Shown here piece by piece: positions 8,472 to 16,659 of a stretch of 64,000 bases of DNA. Under the pieces are notes generated by a model, which did not search any database, was not told the origin of the DNA, and saw only the letters and a list, made by a program, of their open reading frames with translations. Origin of the DNA: Pseudomarimonas arenosa (GTDB lineage Bacteria; Pseudomonadota; Gammaproteobacteria; Xanthomonadales; Xanthomonadaceae); contig NZ_JACYTR010000013.1 of the NCBI RefSeq assembly GCF_014841215.1, positions 48,792 to 112,791 on the forward strand. The letters are read 5' to 3'. Every line of letters begins with the position of its first letter. Within the stretch, counting starts at the first letter, position 1. The translations under genes were made by a program, and so were the position numbers.

Positions 8472-10895
8472 TTGCAGATCGAGACCGAACGTCACGCCCT
8501 ACGTCTGTTCCGTCAGCTGCTCGATCTGGATCACGAGGCCGAACCGGCCTTCTGGGCCGAGCTTGAGCGCCAGCCGAGCGCGGTGGCGGCGCGAGTGCGC
8601 AGCCTGCTGCGTGGCCATGCCAACGCCACCGATCGACTCGGCCGCATGGTCACCGACGATGTCGAATCGGCGCCGCGGCCGGCGCAGCTCGGACGCTTCC
8701 GGCTGCTGCGTGACCTCGGTCGCGGCGGCATGGGTCAGGTCGCCGAGGCCGAGTGTGACCACCAGGACTTTCAGCAGCGGGTGGCACTGAAGTGGGTGCG
8801 AGAGGCACAGCTTGACGCCGCCGCCCGCGAGCGCTTTCAGTTCGAACGCCATGTGCTGGCCCAGCTCAGTCATCCGCACATCGCCCAGCTGATCGACGGT
8901 GGGCGCAGCGCCGACGGCGTGCTGTGGTATGCCATGGAGCTGGTGCAAGGCCAGGATCTGCTCAGCCACTGCCAGTCCGCTGCGCTCGACCTGCGACACC
9001 GGGTGAAACTGCTGGTGGAGCTGTGCGAAGCAGTGGCGCATGCGCATCGGCACTCCATCCTGCATCGCGATATCAAGCCTGGCAATGTGCTGGTCACCGC
9101 CGAAGGCAAGCTCAAGCTGATCGATTTCGGCATTGCCAAGGCGCTGGACTTCGATAGCGGGCTGACCGTCGACAGCGCTCCGATGACCCCGCGCTACGCG
9201 GCACCGGAACAACGCGCCGGTGAGCGGCCGACCACCGGAACCGACCTCTGGCAGATTGGCGCACTGGCGCATGAACTGCTTACTGGGCGGCCGCCGCAGG
9301 TACATGACGACGGCGAAGCGCAGCGCGCCAGCGACACCCTCGACCCAAGCGAGAGTGCCGACGACGGCCGTCTGCCGCTGCCAGCCAAGGCGCTGCGGCG
9401 CGCCCTGCAGGGCGATCTCGACGCCATCCTGCGCCGTGCCCTGCGGCGCCAGCCCGATGATCGCTATGCCAGCGCCGACGCACTGCGCGCCGACCTGGCT
9501 GACTGGCTGGCCGGTCGCGCCATCGCCCTGCGCCGGCATGAGCGCTGGTACCTGCTGCGGCGCTTTGCCCGCAGACATCACTGGGCCTTGGGCTTCGCCG
9601 CACTGGCCATTCTGGGGCTGGTCGGCGGCGGCACCCTGGCCCTGCTGTTCGCCCAACGCGCCAGTCAGCAGGCCGAGATCGCCGAGCGCAGCAGTGCCCT
9701 GCTATCGGAAATGTTCGTTGGCAATTACAACGCGCCCAATCTGGCCAGCATGACCCTGGGTGAGTTCTTCAGCCACGCCATCGACACTGCCATTGCCGAT
9801 CAGCAACTGCCGGCCGAGCATCGCTATGAATTGCTCTACGACCTGTATCCGCGGGCGCTGGAGATGCGCGCGTTCGCCGCCGCTGAGCGTGCCGCGCGGG
9901 AACTGCTGGTTTTGGGTCCACAGGCTGGCGGCGCGCTGTCTTTGCACAGCGCGATTGCGCATGACATGGTGGCCGGCGTGCTGCCGTTCAGTCGGGGCTA
10001 CGCCGCGATCGCGGAGATCGAGCAGCATGTCGATGCCGCCGAGCGGATCTATCAACAGCTGGGCCTGACTGACAACCCGGAGTACGGCACCACTCATTTG
10101 CGCGTGCGACTGCGGCTGGCGGAGTTGCGCGGCGATGCGCCGCAGTTGATCGCACTGGCTCGACAGGGCCAGAACGACGGCCGTCATCTGCGCATTGGCC
10201 TGCGCCTGAACATGCGCCCCTGGCTGGTGCGCGGATTGCTGCTCGACGGCCAATACGCCGCTGCAGCAGCTGCAGCCAAGCAGTTGCTGGCCGATGCCGA
10301 AGCCGCAGCGATCGATACCCCAAGCCTGAACAATATGCTCGACTGGCTGCGCAGCCTGCACTGCGAAGCGCAGGCCCAGGCCGCACCGGCAGCGGCGCTT
10401 GGCACCTGCCAAGCCTTGCTGGATCGCCTGCAAGCCGAAGGTCGATGGCAGACCCGCAATGCGCTTGATGCATTGACTGCCATCGCCAGCGCCGAAGCGG
10501 CCCTGGGCCGGCATCAACTGGCGCTGGCCAATCTGGATCGCGCCGACGCCCTGCGCAATGTGATCGAGGGCACGGCCAGCACTTCGCGCGAACGACAGCT
10601 GGCCAAGGCAGCACGCGCACGGTCGCTGCTGGTCGTGGGCGAGGCCAGCGCGGCGACGGCGCTGTTCGAGGACGCCCTGCAGCAGTTGTTGCTGCATCTG
10701 CCCGAACACCACCCTCAGGCCCTGCGCCTGCGTATCGAGCTGATCGAGGCACTGCTTCAGTCTGCTGACCATAACAAGGCGTTGCTTTGGATGCACGAGC
10801 GGCTCGAGACAGAGCACCTGGCGCCGGACTGGCGTCGGCGCTGGCAACGGATCGTCAAGCAGCTGGCGGCACGGCGACCGAGGCCAGACGCATGA
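8472..10895 (+). CDS. Membrane Ser/Thr protein kinase with C-terminal helical repeats
   Basis: From the TTG at 8472 (GGAG at 8458-8461) the protein has 807 residues; the frame can be extended to a GTG at 8397, but those residues look non-coding. A short helical N-terminus leads to a PknB-like kinase domain at about residues 75-345: glycine loop LGRGGMGQV, catalytic Lys K107 (VALK), HRDIKPGN with D200, DFG at D218. One transmembrane helix lies at about 371-394, followed by some 400 residues of TPR-like alpha-helical repeats, probably periplasmic. The stop overlaps the ATG of an ECF sigma factor (ATGA), so kinase and sigma factor are co-translated. The sigma factor is its most likely substrate. 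Confidence 0.9.
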   Translation: MQIETERHALRLFRQLLDLDHEAEPAFWAELERQPSAVAARVRSLLRGHANATDRLGRMVTDDVESAPRPAQLGRFRLLRDLGRGGMGQVAEAECDHQDFQQRVALKWVREAQLDAAARERFQFERHVLAQLSHPHIAQLIDGGRSADGVLWYAMELVQGQDLLSHCQSAALDLRHRVKLLVELCEAVAHAHRHSILHRDIKPGNVLVTAEGKLKLIDFGIAKALDFDSGLTVDSAPMTPRYAAPEQRAGERPTTGTDLWQIGALAHELLTGRPPQVHDDGEAQRASDTLDPSESADDGRLPLPAKALRRALQGDLDAILRRALRRQPDDRYASADALRADLADWLAGRAIALRRHERWYLLRRFARRHHWALGFAALAILGLVGGGTLALLFAQRASQQAEIAERSSALLSEMFVGNYNAPNLASMTLGEFFSHAIDTAIADQQLPAEHRYELLYDLYPRALEMRAFAAAERAARELLVLGPQAGGALSLHSAIAHDMVAGVLPFSRGYAAIAEIEQHVDAAERIYQQLGLTDNPEYGTTHLRVRLRLAELRGDAPQLIALARQGQNDGRHLRIGLRLNMRPWLVRGLLLDGQYAAAAAAAKQLLADAEAAAIDTPSLNNMLDWLRSLHCEAQAQAAPAAALGTCQALLDRLQAEGRWQTRNALDALTAIASAEAALGRHQLALANLDRADALRNVIEGTASTSRERQLAKAARARSLLVVGEASAATALFEDALQQLLLHLPEHHPQALRLRIELIEALLQSADHNKALLWMHERLETEHLAPDWRRRWQRIVKQLAARRPRPDA

Positions 10896-11401
10896 CCACG
10901 CCACAGGACCTGGCACTGTTCGAACAGATCTATGGCGAGCTGAAGCGGCGGGCACGGGCCCTGCGCCGCTCGCATCCCAGCCACACCCTGGACACCACTG
11001 CCCTGGTGCACGAGTCGTTTCTGAAGCTGATCGAGTCACGCACCCAGATCCACGACCGCACCCATCTGTTTCGCACCGCCGCCTTGGCGATGCGGCAGAT
11101 CCTGATCGATGCCCTGCGCGAGCGACAGGCGGAAAAGCGCGGCGGCAATCTGCAGCGGGTCGAGCTGTCCGATATCGAACTGCCGCAGGACGACCCGGCC
11201 TTCGGTTTCAACCGGGTGTCGCAGTCGCTCGATCGCTTACGCGAGGTCGATCCGCGCCTGGCCGATGTATTTCTGTTGCGTGCCTTCGCGGGACTCAACT
11301 TCGAGGACATCGGCGAGCTGACCGATGTGTCGCGGGCCACCGCGCAGCGCGACTTCGAGGCAGCCCGCGCCTATCTGCTCAGCACGGTGGAGCCCGATTG
11401 A
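10892..11401 (+). CDS. ECF sigma factor coupled to a Ser/Thr kinase
   Basis: This 169-residue sigma-70 family protein has region 2 at about residues 5-95 and region 4 at about 110-165 (helix-turn-helix around EDIGELTDVSRATAQRDF). It resembles the TIGR02999-like ECF group often found beside protein kinases. In region 2.2 the usual acidic core (AED in DAEDLVQE) is replaced by threonines: D34-T35-T36-A37-L38-V39-H40-E41. There is no anti-sigma gene next to it; its ATG overlaps the kinase stop. This matches the situation described for Vibrio EcfP/PknT, where threonine phosphorylation in region 2.2 replaces missing acidic residues. That mechanism is an inference here. Confidence 0.9.
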   Translation: MTTPQDLALFEQIYGELKRRARALRRSHPSHTLDTTALVHESFLKLIESRTQIHDRTHLFRTAALAMRQILIDALRERQAEKRGGNLQRVELSDIELPQDDPAFGFNRVSQSLDRLREVDPRLADVFLLRAFAGLNFEDIGELTDVSRATAQRDFEAARAYLLSTVEPD

Positions 11402-11484
11402 CCGACATCGCTGCCTGGTGAGCAGGCAGAAGGCACATTTGCGTTACTTCAAACACCCTCTTCAACCTAAGCCCAGGGGAATTC

Positions 11485-13038
11485 ATGGCCTGTTCCGCCG
11501 ACCTCGCCGATCTCGAATCACGCATCGCCACCACACTCGATCGGATTGAATGCTTCGCCTACGCCGAGGCCGCCGAGCCGGCCATGGAACTGGTCGACAG
11601 CGCGGCCGAACGAACGGAAGTCATCGCCCTGTTGGCCTACTTCGATCTGCAGCTCGACGGCATCGAGGCGCACTACCGCATAGAGCGCTCGCGTCTGCCG
11701 CTCGATGCGCATCTGCAGCGGGCGGCGCAGTCCGCCCAGACGCTGAAGGCGGAGCTGCCGCTGGCACTGAGCGTCAAGGCGGCTGGGCTGGCCAGCGCGG
11801 GCGATCTGACGGCGGCCCGACGACTATGCGCCGAGGGACTACGCCAGCACCCCGCCGACTACGCCCTGTCGATGCAGTTGGCCGAACTCGAACGTGATGT
11901 CGATCCGCAGGCAGCGCGCCTGTTGTGGCGGCAGATGTGCCAGGACTTCCCGCAGCGCGCCCGACCGTTCTATCGCCTCGGCCTCGACGCCCAGGGAGAT
12001 CCGGCGGAGCGCATCGAGGCCCTGCAGCGCGCCGCCGATCTGGCGAGCAGCGACGGCCTGAGCCAGTACAACTGCGGCACTCAGCTGTACCTGCTCGGCG
12101 CTGACGGCGCGGCGGTAGAACGATTGCAGCGGGCGCGAGAGCAGCTCGGACCGAGCAATTCGGTGCTGCACAATCTGGCCCTGGCACTGAAAGCCAGTGG
12201 CGACCTGCAGGCCGCCCTGGATACCTGGCTTGAGCTGCTGCAGCACGAACCGGACTGGAGCTGGATCGTCGCCTCAGTGGCCGAAACCCTGGCCGAGCTG
12301 GGTCGCTACAGCGATGCGCGGCAACACTGGCGTCACTACGACGAGATTGCCTCGCCGGACTGCGAGTTCTATCCGCGCTATCTGAAGCATCTCTGGAACT
12401 ACGATCAGTTCGAAGCCCTGCGCCAGCGCAGCCTGGCCCGGTTGGAGCTCAGCGTCGACGGCGATACCTTGATGTATCTCGGCCTCGCCGAGCAAGGCTT
12501 GGGTGACCACGCTGCGGCACTGGCGGCGTTTGCCAAGGCCAGGTCAAGCAGCGACTACTACGGCTACGTCGAACTGATGGCGATGGCGCAGAACGATCTC
12601 GGCAATCCTCGAGAGGCCCTGGCGCTAGCCGATCAGGCGCTGACGATGCGCCCGGAAACCGGTCGCGCCATCGGCGAGAAGGCCGCTGCCCTGTACCTGC
12701 TGCAGCAAGATCGCGAGGCCGATGCGCTGCTCGCTGGCTACCGTGGTCCGATGCGCTTTCTGTACCGGCGCTGCGCCGAGCTGATGGCCGCCCAGCGACG
12801 CTTCGAACTGGCCGCCAAACTGTTCGAAGCACAGCTGCGCGTCACACCCAAGGTCGCCCACACCACCTCCCGTTGCGCCGACTGCTACCGCGACGCCAAC
12901 CAGCGCACGCGGGCGGCCGACCTGTATCGACAAGCCGAACTGCTGGCCAAGGCTGAGGGTGATCAGCGTCTGGCCGATTTCTGCCACGGCCAGCACAAAT
13001 CCTTGAGCAAACGCCGCCGTTGGTGGCCGTTCGGCTGA
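11485..13038 (+). CDS. Tetratricopeptide-repeat protein
   Basis: The 517-residue product is almost wholly alpha-helical, with many TPR-like pairs (for example AALAAFAKARSSSDYYGYVELMA, about residue 345, and segments rich in A, L and acidic residues throughout). There is no signal peptide or membrane segment, so it should be cytoplasmic. The ATG at 11485 follows AGGGGAATTC, a good ribosome-binding site. It lies 83 bases after the ECF sigma gene in the same direction and may be a scaffold or client of the kinase-sigma module. The function is unknown. Confidence 0.82.
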   Translation: MACSADLADLESRIATTLDRIECFAYAEAAEPAMELVDSAAERTEVIALLAYFDLQLDGIEAHYRIERSRLPLDAHLQRAAQSAQTLKAELPLALSVKAAGLASAGDLTAARRLCAEGLRQHPADYALSMQLAELERDVDPQAARLLWRQMCQDFPQRARPFYRLGLDAQGDPAERIEALQRAADLASSDGLSQYNCGTQLYLLGADGAAVERLQRAREQLGPSNSVLHNLALALKASGDLQAALDTWLELLQHEPDWSWIVASVAETLAELGRYSDARQHWRHYDEIASPDCEFYPRYLKHLWNYDQFEALRQRSLARLELSVDGDTLMYLGLAEQGLGDHAAALAAFAKARSSSDYYGYVELMAMAQNDLGNPREALALADQALTMRPETGRAIGEKAAALYLLQQDREADALLAGYRGPMRFLYRRCAELMAAQRRFELAAKLFEAQLRVTPKVAHTTSRCADCYRDANQRTRAADLYRQAELLAKAEGDQRLADFCHGQHKSLSKRRRWWPFG

Positions 13039-13083
13039 ATTTGAGCCTCCGCGATCGACATCACTCACCTCACCCGTACCGCC

Positions 13084-14256
13084 ATGAAATGTCCTGCTTG
13101 CGACTGGCCGAATCGAGACGATGCTGTCAGCTGCTTCAACTGTCGAATTGAGCTGGGCGCTCGCGCCGCGCCCAGCGCTGCAACGCCCAACGGTCGGATT
13201 TCGGTGTTAGGAAGATCCGGGCGGGCACCTGAGGCAAAACCAACCACCAGGACGCCGCACCAAAGCCGGGCGAGCGGCAAGGCAGCGCCTGTGCAAGGCC
13301 GCATACGGGCCCAGAGAGTGACTCACGAGCTGGCCGATCAGGATGTTGTGGTGCATGCCCTGCCGCGGATTCCCGCCTTTCTGATCGACGCGGTGGTCGT
13401 GGCCCTGCTCGCGCTGCCGCTGCTGTGGCTGACGATACTGAACACCCAGTCTCTGCGCCAGGCGCTTGGTGCGGATGCAACTCTGGCATTGCTACTGTTG
13501 CCGTCCTTGCTTCTGCTCATGCTGCCGGCGCTGATGGACAGCCTCAGCAGCGGCTCGATCGGCAAGCGGATGATGCAGCTGCGTGTGGTTGACGCCCGCG
13601 GCCGCCGACCGAACCTGCTGCGCTCCCTGTCCCGCCACGCAGTGAAACTGCTCGTTCATGGGCTGTTGCCGGGAATATGGCTGCTGGCCGAGCGTCTGCT
13701 GTTGCGCGGCCTCAATGTGCACGACTGGCTGTGCGGTACGCGCGTGGTGGCCAGCGGCGCCAGCGCCGCGCAGCTGGCGCGGGTGCTGCCAGCCAGCTTT
13801 GCCCCTACCCTACTGGGGCAGGCACTGCGCGCCGTGTTTGCGATCGGCGCAGCGCTGCTGCTGTTTCTGGTCGGCAGCGCCTGGCTGGCAGTCATCCTGG
13901 TCGAACCGAACCCGACCCGAAAGGCACTGGCACCATTGGTAGAGCAAGCTCGCGGCATCAGCCGGGCCAGCGAAAACCAGTTCTACAAGACCGGTCGATT
14001 CACCGACAACCTGAGCGAACTCGGCCTGGCTGAGCAGACCGCTTTCAGTACGGTGAAATTCAACGCGCAGAACGGCAGTTTCATCCTGCGCTTGAACAGT
14101 GAGTTCAGTGAGCTGCATGGTCGATCACTGCTGCTCTACCCGGAGCTCAAGCGCGGCGATCGGGCCGAGGTGCGACGCTGGCGCTGCGGCAGCCCGGACA
14201 TCACTGCAGAACACCTGCCGTTTGGCTGCCGCGATTCGGTGGCCGGCTACGAGTAG
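13084..14256 (+). CDS. Zinc-ribbon / RDD membrane protein with pilin-like C-terminus
   Basis: The 390-residue protein has three parts. Residues 1-20 hold a zinc ribbon (C3, C6, C17, C20; CPAC and CFNC). After a Pro/Ala/Arg-rich linker, residues 95-245 form an RDD-type membrane domain (R-I-P-A-F-L-I-D-A at the start, several hydrophobic helices, GSIGKRMMQLRVVD). From about 260 a further helix leads into a C-terminal domain resembling type IV pilin: VEQARGISRASENQFYKTGRF, then a W-R-C ... HLPFGC pair of cysteines placed like the pilin disulfide loop. It follows the TPR gene by 45 bases and closes this cluster. What it does is unknown; the combination is unusual. Confidence 0.82.
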   Translation: MKCPACDWPNRDDAVSCFNCRIELGARAAPSAATPNGRISVLGRSGRAPEAKPTTRTPHQSRASGKAAPVQGRIRAQRVTHELADQDVVVHALPRIPAFLIDAVVVALLALPLLWLTILNTQSLRQALGADATLALLLLPSLLLLMLPALMDSLSSGSIGKRMMQLRVVDARGRRPNLLRSLSRHAVKLLVHGLLPGIWLLAERLLLRGLNVHDWLCGTRVVASGASAAQLARVLPASFAPTLLGQALRAVFAIGAALLLFLVGSAWLAVILVEPNPTRKALAPLVEQARGISRASENQFYKTGRFTDNLSELGLAEQTAFSTVKFNAQNGSFILRLNSEFSELHGRSLLLYPELKRGDRAEVRRWRCGSPDITAEHLPFGCRDSVAGYE

Positions 14257-14283
14257 CGAAACGCAGCCCATGGGGCCTTGAAG

Positions 14284-14300
14284 TTGAACAGGATGTTCAA
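14284..14300. terminator. Short hairpin between convergent genes
   Basis: TTGAACA at 14284-14290 and TGTTCAA at 14294-14300 form a perfect 7-bp stem with a 3-base loop in the 59-bp gap between the converging RDD gene and ubiA. There is no T-tract, so it is at best a weak bidirectional terminator. Confidence 0.35.
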
Positions 14301-14315
14301 ACGCCAAGCGCCGAA

Positions 14316-15698
14316 TCAGACATTGGTGCCGGCAGCCTTCAACCACAGGGCGGCGGCGATCCCGGCAAAGATCAGCAGGCCGGTCCAGTTGTTGGATAAA
14401 AAGGCACGAAAACAGGCCTCGCGCTGACGCCGACGGGCGACCCAGAATTGCCAGCCCACCTGCACAGCAGCGGCGCCGACCGCGACGTGATAAGGCCAAG
14501 GCAAGCCGACCCGATCGCCGATCATCAGCAACCCGGCAAAGAAGGCCAGATAGATTGCCGCCTGAGCTGCGAGATCCATGTCGCCAAACAGAATCGCGGT
14601 GGATTTGGCACTCATGCGGATATCGTCGTCGCGGTCGACCATGGCATACCAGGTGTCGTAGCCGGTCGACCACAGCACATTGGCAGCAAACAGCAGCCAG
14701 GCCAGCGGCGGCACCTCGTTCTGTACCGCGGCAAAAGCCATCGGAATCGACCAGCCAAAGGCCAGGCCGAGGTAGACCTGGGGAAACCAGGTGTGGCGCT
14801 TCAAGTAGGGATAGCTGGCCGCCAGGATCACCCCGACCACGCTCAGCTGGATGGTCAGGGTATTGGTCAGCAGCACCAGGCCAAAGGCGGCCAGAGCCAG
14901 CACCGCAAACAGCGCCAGGGCCTCGCGCGGGCCGACCTCGCCGGTGGCCAGCGGCCGGCCCTTGGTACGCTCGACGTGCGGGTCGAGCCAGCGGTCGGCA
15001 TAGTCATTGATCACGCAGCCAGCCGAGCGCATCAGCCATACCCCGGCGCTGAAGATCAACAGCAGATTCCAGGGCGGTATGCCCTCGGCGGCCAACCACA
15101 GACCCCACCAGGTCGGCCACAACAGCAGCAACCAGCCAATCGGCCGGTCGGCCCGGATCAGGCGCCAATAGCGGTCAAGACGCTTGCGCCAGTCGCTGGG
15201 CGGCGCTGACGCTACCGCGGCTCGAGCGGCTGGCGGGCTGCGCTCTGGCGGGCTTGCCAGCGGCCTCTTCGGCTGCCCCGGACGGGCGGCGGCACTGCCC
15301 GCTACCTGGGTATTGGAAGGAGCGACATTCGGATTGACAGCCTTCGCCAGTGGACGATTCTGCGCCGGCTTGCCGGGATTGGCTCTGGCTCCATTGGTCG
15401 GAGTAACCGCTGCCCGCGCGGCCTTCGGCTTACCGCCAACTGCAGAAGCTGCAGGCTTGGTGGCGGCTGGCTTGGTGGCGGCTGGCTTGGTGGCGGCTGG
15501 CTTGGTGGCGGCTGGCTTGGTGGCGGCTGGCTTGGCCGCTACTGCTGCGGGATTGCCAACTACGGGCTGGCCTGCGGAGGGCTTGGCCAGCGCAGGACGG
15601 GGCACAGCCTGGCCGGCGCCGACAGTCGGTGCTGCCGCACTCGGCGGCGCTGCGGGCTTGGGTCGATTCGGCGGACGTGGTGGTGGGGCGGCGCTCAT
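14316..15698 (-). CDS. ubiA: 4-hydroxybenzoate polyprenyltransferase UbiA with long repetitive N-terminal extension
   Basis: UbiA attaches the polyprenyl chain to 4-hydroxybenzoate in ubiquinone synthesis, in the inner membrane. The last ~295 residues are a complete UbiA: first Asp motif [23 protein letters not shown], second motif around [12 protein letters not shown], and about eight hydrophobic helices. The first ~165 residues are an added tail rich in Ala, Pro, Lys and Thr, including tandem A-A-T-K-P units encoded by 15-bp repeats. The ATG at 15698 is used; no good internal start is present just before the core (starting [10 protein letters not shown]), so the extension is probably translated. 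Family members normally have about 290 residues; this one has 460. Confidence 0.9.
   Translation of the reverse strand: MSAAPPPRPPNRPKPAAPPSAAAPTVGAGQAVPRPALAKPSAGQPVVGNPAAVAAKPAATKPAATKPAATKPAATKPAATKPAASAVGGKPKAARAAVTPTNGARANPGKPAQNRPLAKAVNPNVAPSNTQVAGSAAARPGQPKRPLASPPERSPPAARAAVASAPPSDWRKRLDRYWRLIRADRPIGWLLLLWPTWWGLWLAAEGIPPWNLLLIFSAGVWLMRSAGCVINDYADRWLDPHVERTKGRPLATGEVGPREALALFAVLALAAFGLVLLTNTLTIQLSVVGVILAASYPYLKRHTWFPQVYLGLAFGWSIPMAFAAVQNEVPPLAWLLFAANVLWSTGYDTWYAMVDRDDDIRMSAKSTAILFGDMDLAAQAAIYLAFFAGLLMIGDRVGLPWPYHVAVGAAAVQVGWQFWVARRRQREACFRAFLSNNWTGLLIFAGIAAALWLKAAGTNV
15454..15540. repeat. 15-bp tandem repeat inside the ubiA extension
   Basis: Five perfect copies of GGCTTGGTGGCGGCT (15454-15528) are followed by a degenerate partial copy (to 15540). 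On the coding strand each unit gives five residues, A-A-T-K-P. Because 15 is a multiple of three, changes in copy number lengthen or shorten the protein without breaking the frame. Confidence 0.95.
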
Positions 15699-15747
15699 CG
15701 CCGCCAAGCCTAGCAGGTTGGATGGTCGGCAAGCGCGCTGCCTGCGC

Positions 15748-16311
15748 TCATTCGCCCGGGTCGGCTGGCGGGACGGGCGGCGCTACATGCGATCGTGGCT
15801 GCCGGCCGGAACCGATGATCGCCACCGCACGCAGTTCCACCGGTGCGCCTTCGGCCAGCAAGGCGGTGGTGCCGACCGCGCTCCAGGCCGGATAGTGGTC
15901 TGGGAAATACTTGCGATGGATCGGCAGGTAACGCCGGAACTCGGCCTGAAAGCTCGCGGTATCGGTCGGTTCGGTGTGAAAGCTGCTCAGCTCGACCACA
16001 TCAGCCAGTTCCGCCCCGGCTGCCTGCAGATGCGCCTTCAGCTGCTGATACATCCACTCGACCCGCTCTTCGTAGCTGTTGCCGACCGCGGCCGGGATAC
16101 CCGAGACGATCACCTGGTCACCGACCCGAACCACCGGGGTGTAACCAAACTGGTGATAACTGCCGGCCCATCCGGGCGGCGCGAAATGCTCTCGGCTCGG
16201 CGCAGGGCTCGCTGTTGCCGTCGCTTCGGCGCTTCCACGCTCGGCCCGGATGCTGACACAACCGCTGACTAAGAGACTGATCGACAAGGAAATGATGGCA
16301 AGATTGCGCAC
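15748..16311 (-). CDS. RidA/YjgF family lipoprotein
   Basis: The 187-residue protein begins at a GTG (16311) with a signal of 16 or so hydrophobic residues ending in the lipobox L-V-S-G-C, so it should be lipid-anchored. Residues ~55-170 are a RidA (YjgF/YER057c) domain with [13 protein letters not shown], the spacing of [16 protein letters not shown], and the C-terminal segment PAWSAVGTT...VELRAVAI. RidA enzymes deaminate reactive enamine/imine intermediates, normally in the cytoplasm. An exported lipoprotein form is less usual and its substrate is unknown. A 9-bp hairpin sits just before the start and no clear ribosome-binding site is seen. Confidence 0.82.
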   Translation of the reverse strand: MRNLAIISLSISLLVSGCVSIRAERGSAEATATASPAPSREHFAPPGWAGSYHQFGYTPVVRVGDQVIVSGIPAAVGNSYEERVEWMYQQLKAHLQAAGAELADVVELSSFHTEPTDTASFQAEFRRYLPIHRKYFPDHYPAWSAVGTTALLAEGAPVELRAVAIIGSGRQPRSHVAPPVPPADPGE

Positions 16312-16319
16312 GGAAGTTG

Positions 16320-16340
16320 AGCCTGGTTGAGAACCAGGCT
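16320..16340. repeat. Perfect 9-bp hairpin upstream of the RidA lipoprotein gene
   Basis: AGCCTGGTT (16320-16328) and AACCAGGCT (16332-16340) are perfect inverted repeats with a 3-base loop, only 9 bases from the GTG start. It could hide the start region in mRNA or be a REP-like palindrome in this divergent gap. Confidence 0.5.
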
Positions 16341-16443
16341 CCTTCTAGGGCGAACGGCGTCACGTCCGCCTGTACCGTTCGTCATGCTCAGCACCACGGG
16401 CCCGTTCAGGCCGCCCTCTCGTTTCCACAAGGAGGCTTGCAAG

Positions 16444-16650
16444 ATGTCATCCACCGGACAAGGCAGCGCTGGCAATGTATTGGCCGCCCTGTGCAGTTTC
16501 TTTATCCCCGGCCTTGGCCAGCTATTGCAAGGGCGCTGGATTCTGGCCGCGTTTCAGTTCGTACTGGCTGCCCTGCTATGGCTGATCCTGCTTGGCTGGA
16601 TCATCCATCTGTGGTCGATCGTCGATGCCGCCATGTTCAGGCCGCGCTGA
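16444..16650 (+). CDS. Small two-helix membrane protein
   Basis: The 68-residue protein begins at the ATG at 16444, after a strong AAGGAGG at 16428-16434. Two hydrophobic helices are separated by a short basic turn: ALCSFFIPGLGQLL, then R, then about 24 hydrophobic residues to HLWSIVDAA. The motif IPGLGQLLQGR is common in small TM2-like proteins of proteobacteria. The function is unknown. It ends 9 bases before the convergent pitA stop. The frame is open further upstream, but the ribosome-binding site decides this start. Confidence 0.82.
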   Translation: MSSTGQGSAGNVLAALCSFFIPGLGQLLQGRWILAAFQFVLAALLWLILLGWIIHLWSIVDAAMFRPR

Positions 16651-16659
16651 CCGACCTGA

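Noticed and set aside
15454..15540. Tandem 15-bp repeats considered as a CRISPR or integrase-related array
   Set aside because: Units are directly adjacent without spacers and in frame with ubiA, so they are a coding repeat.
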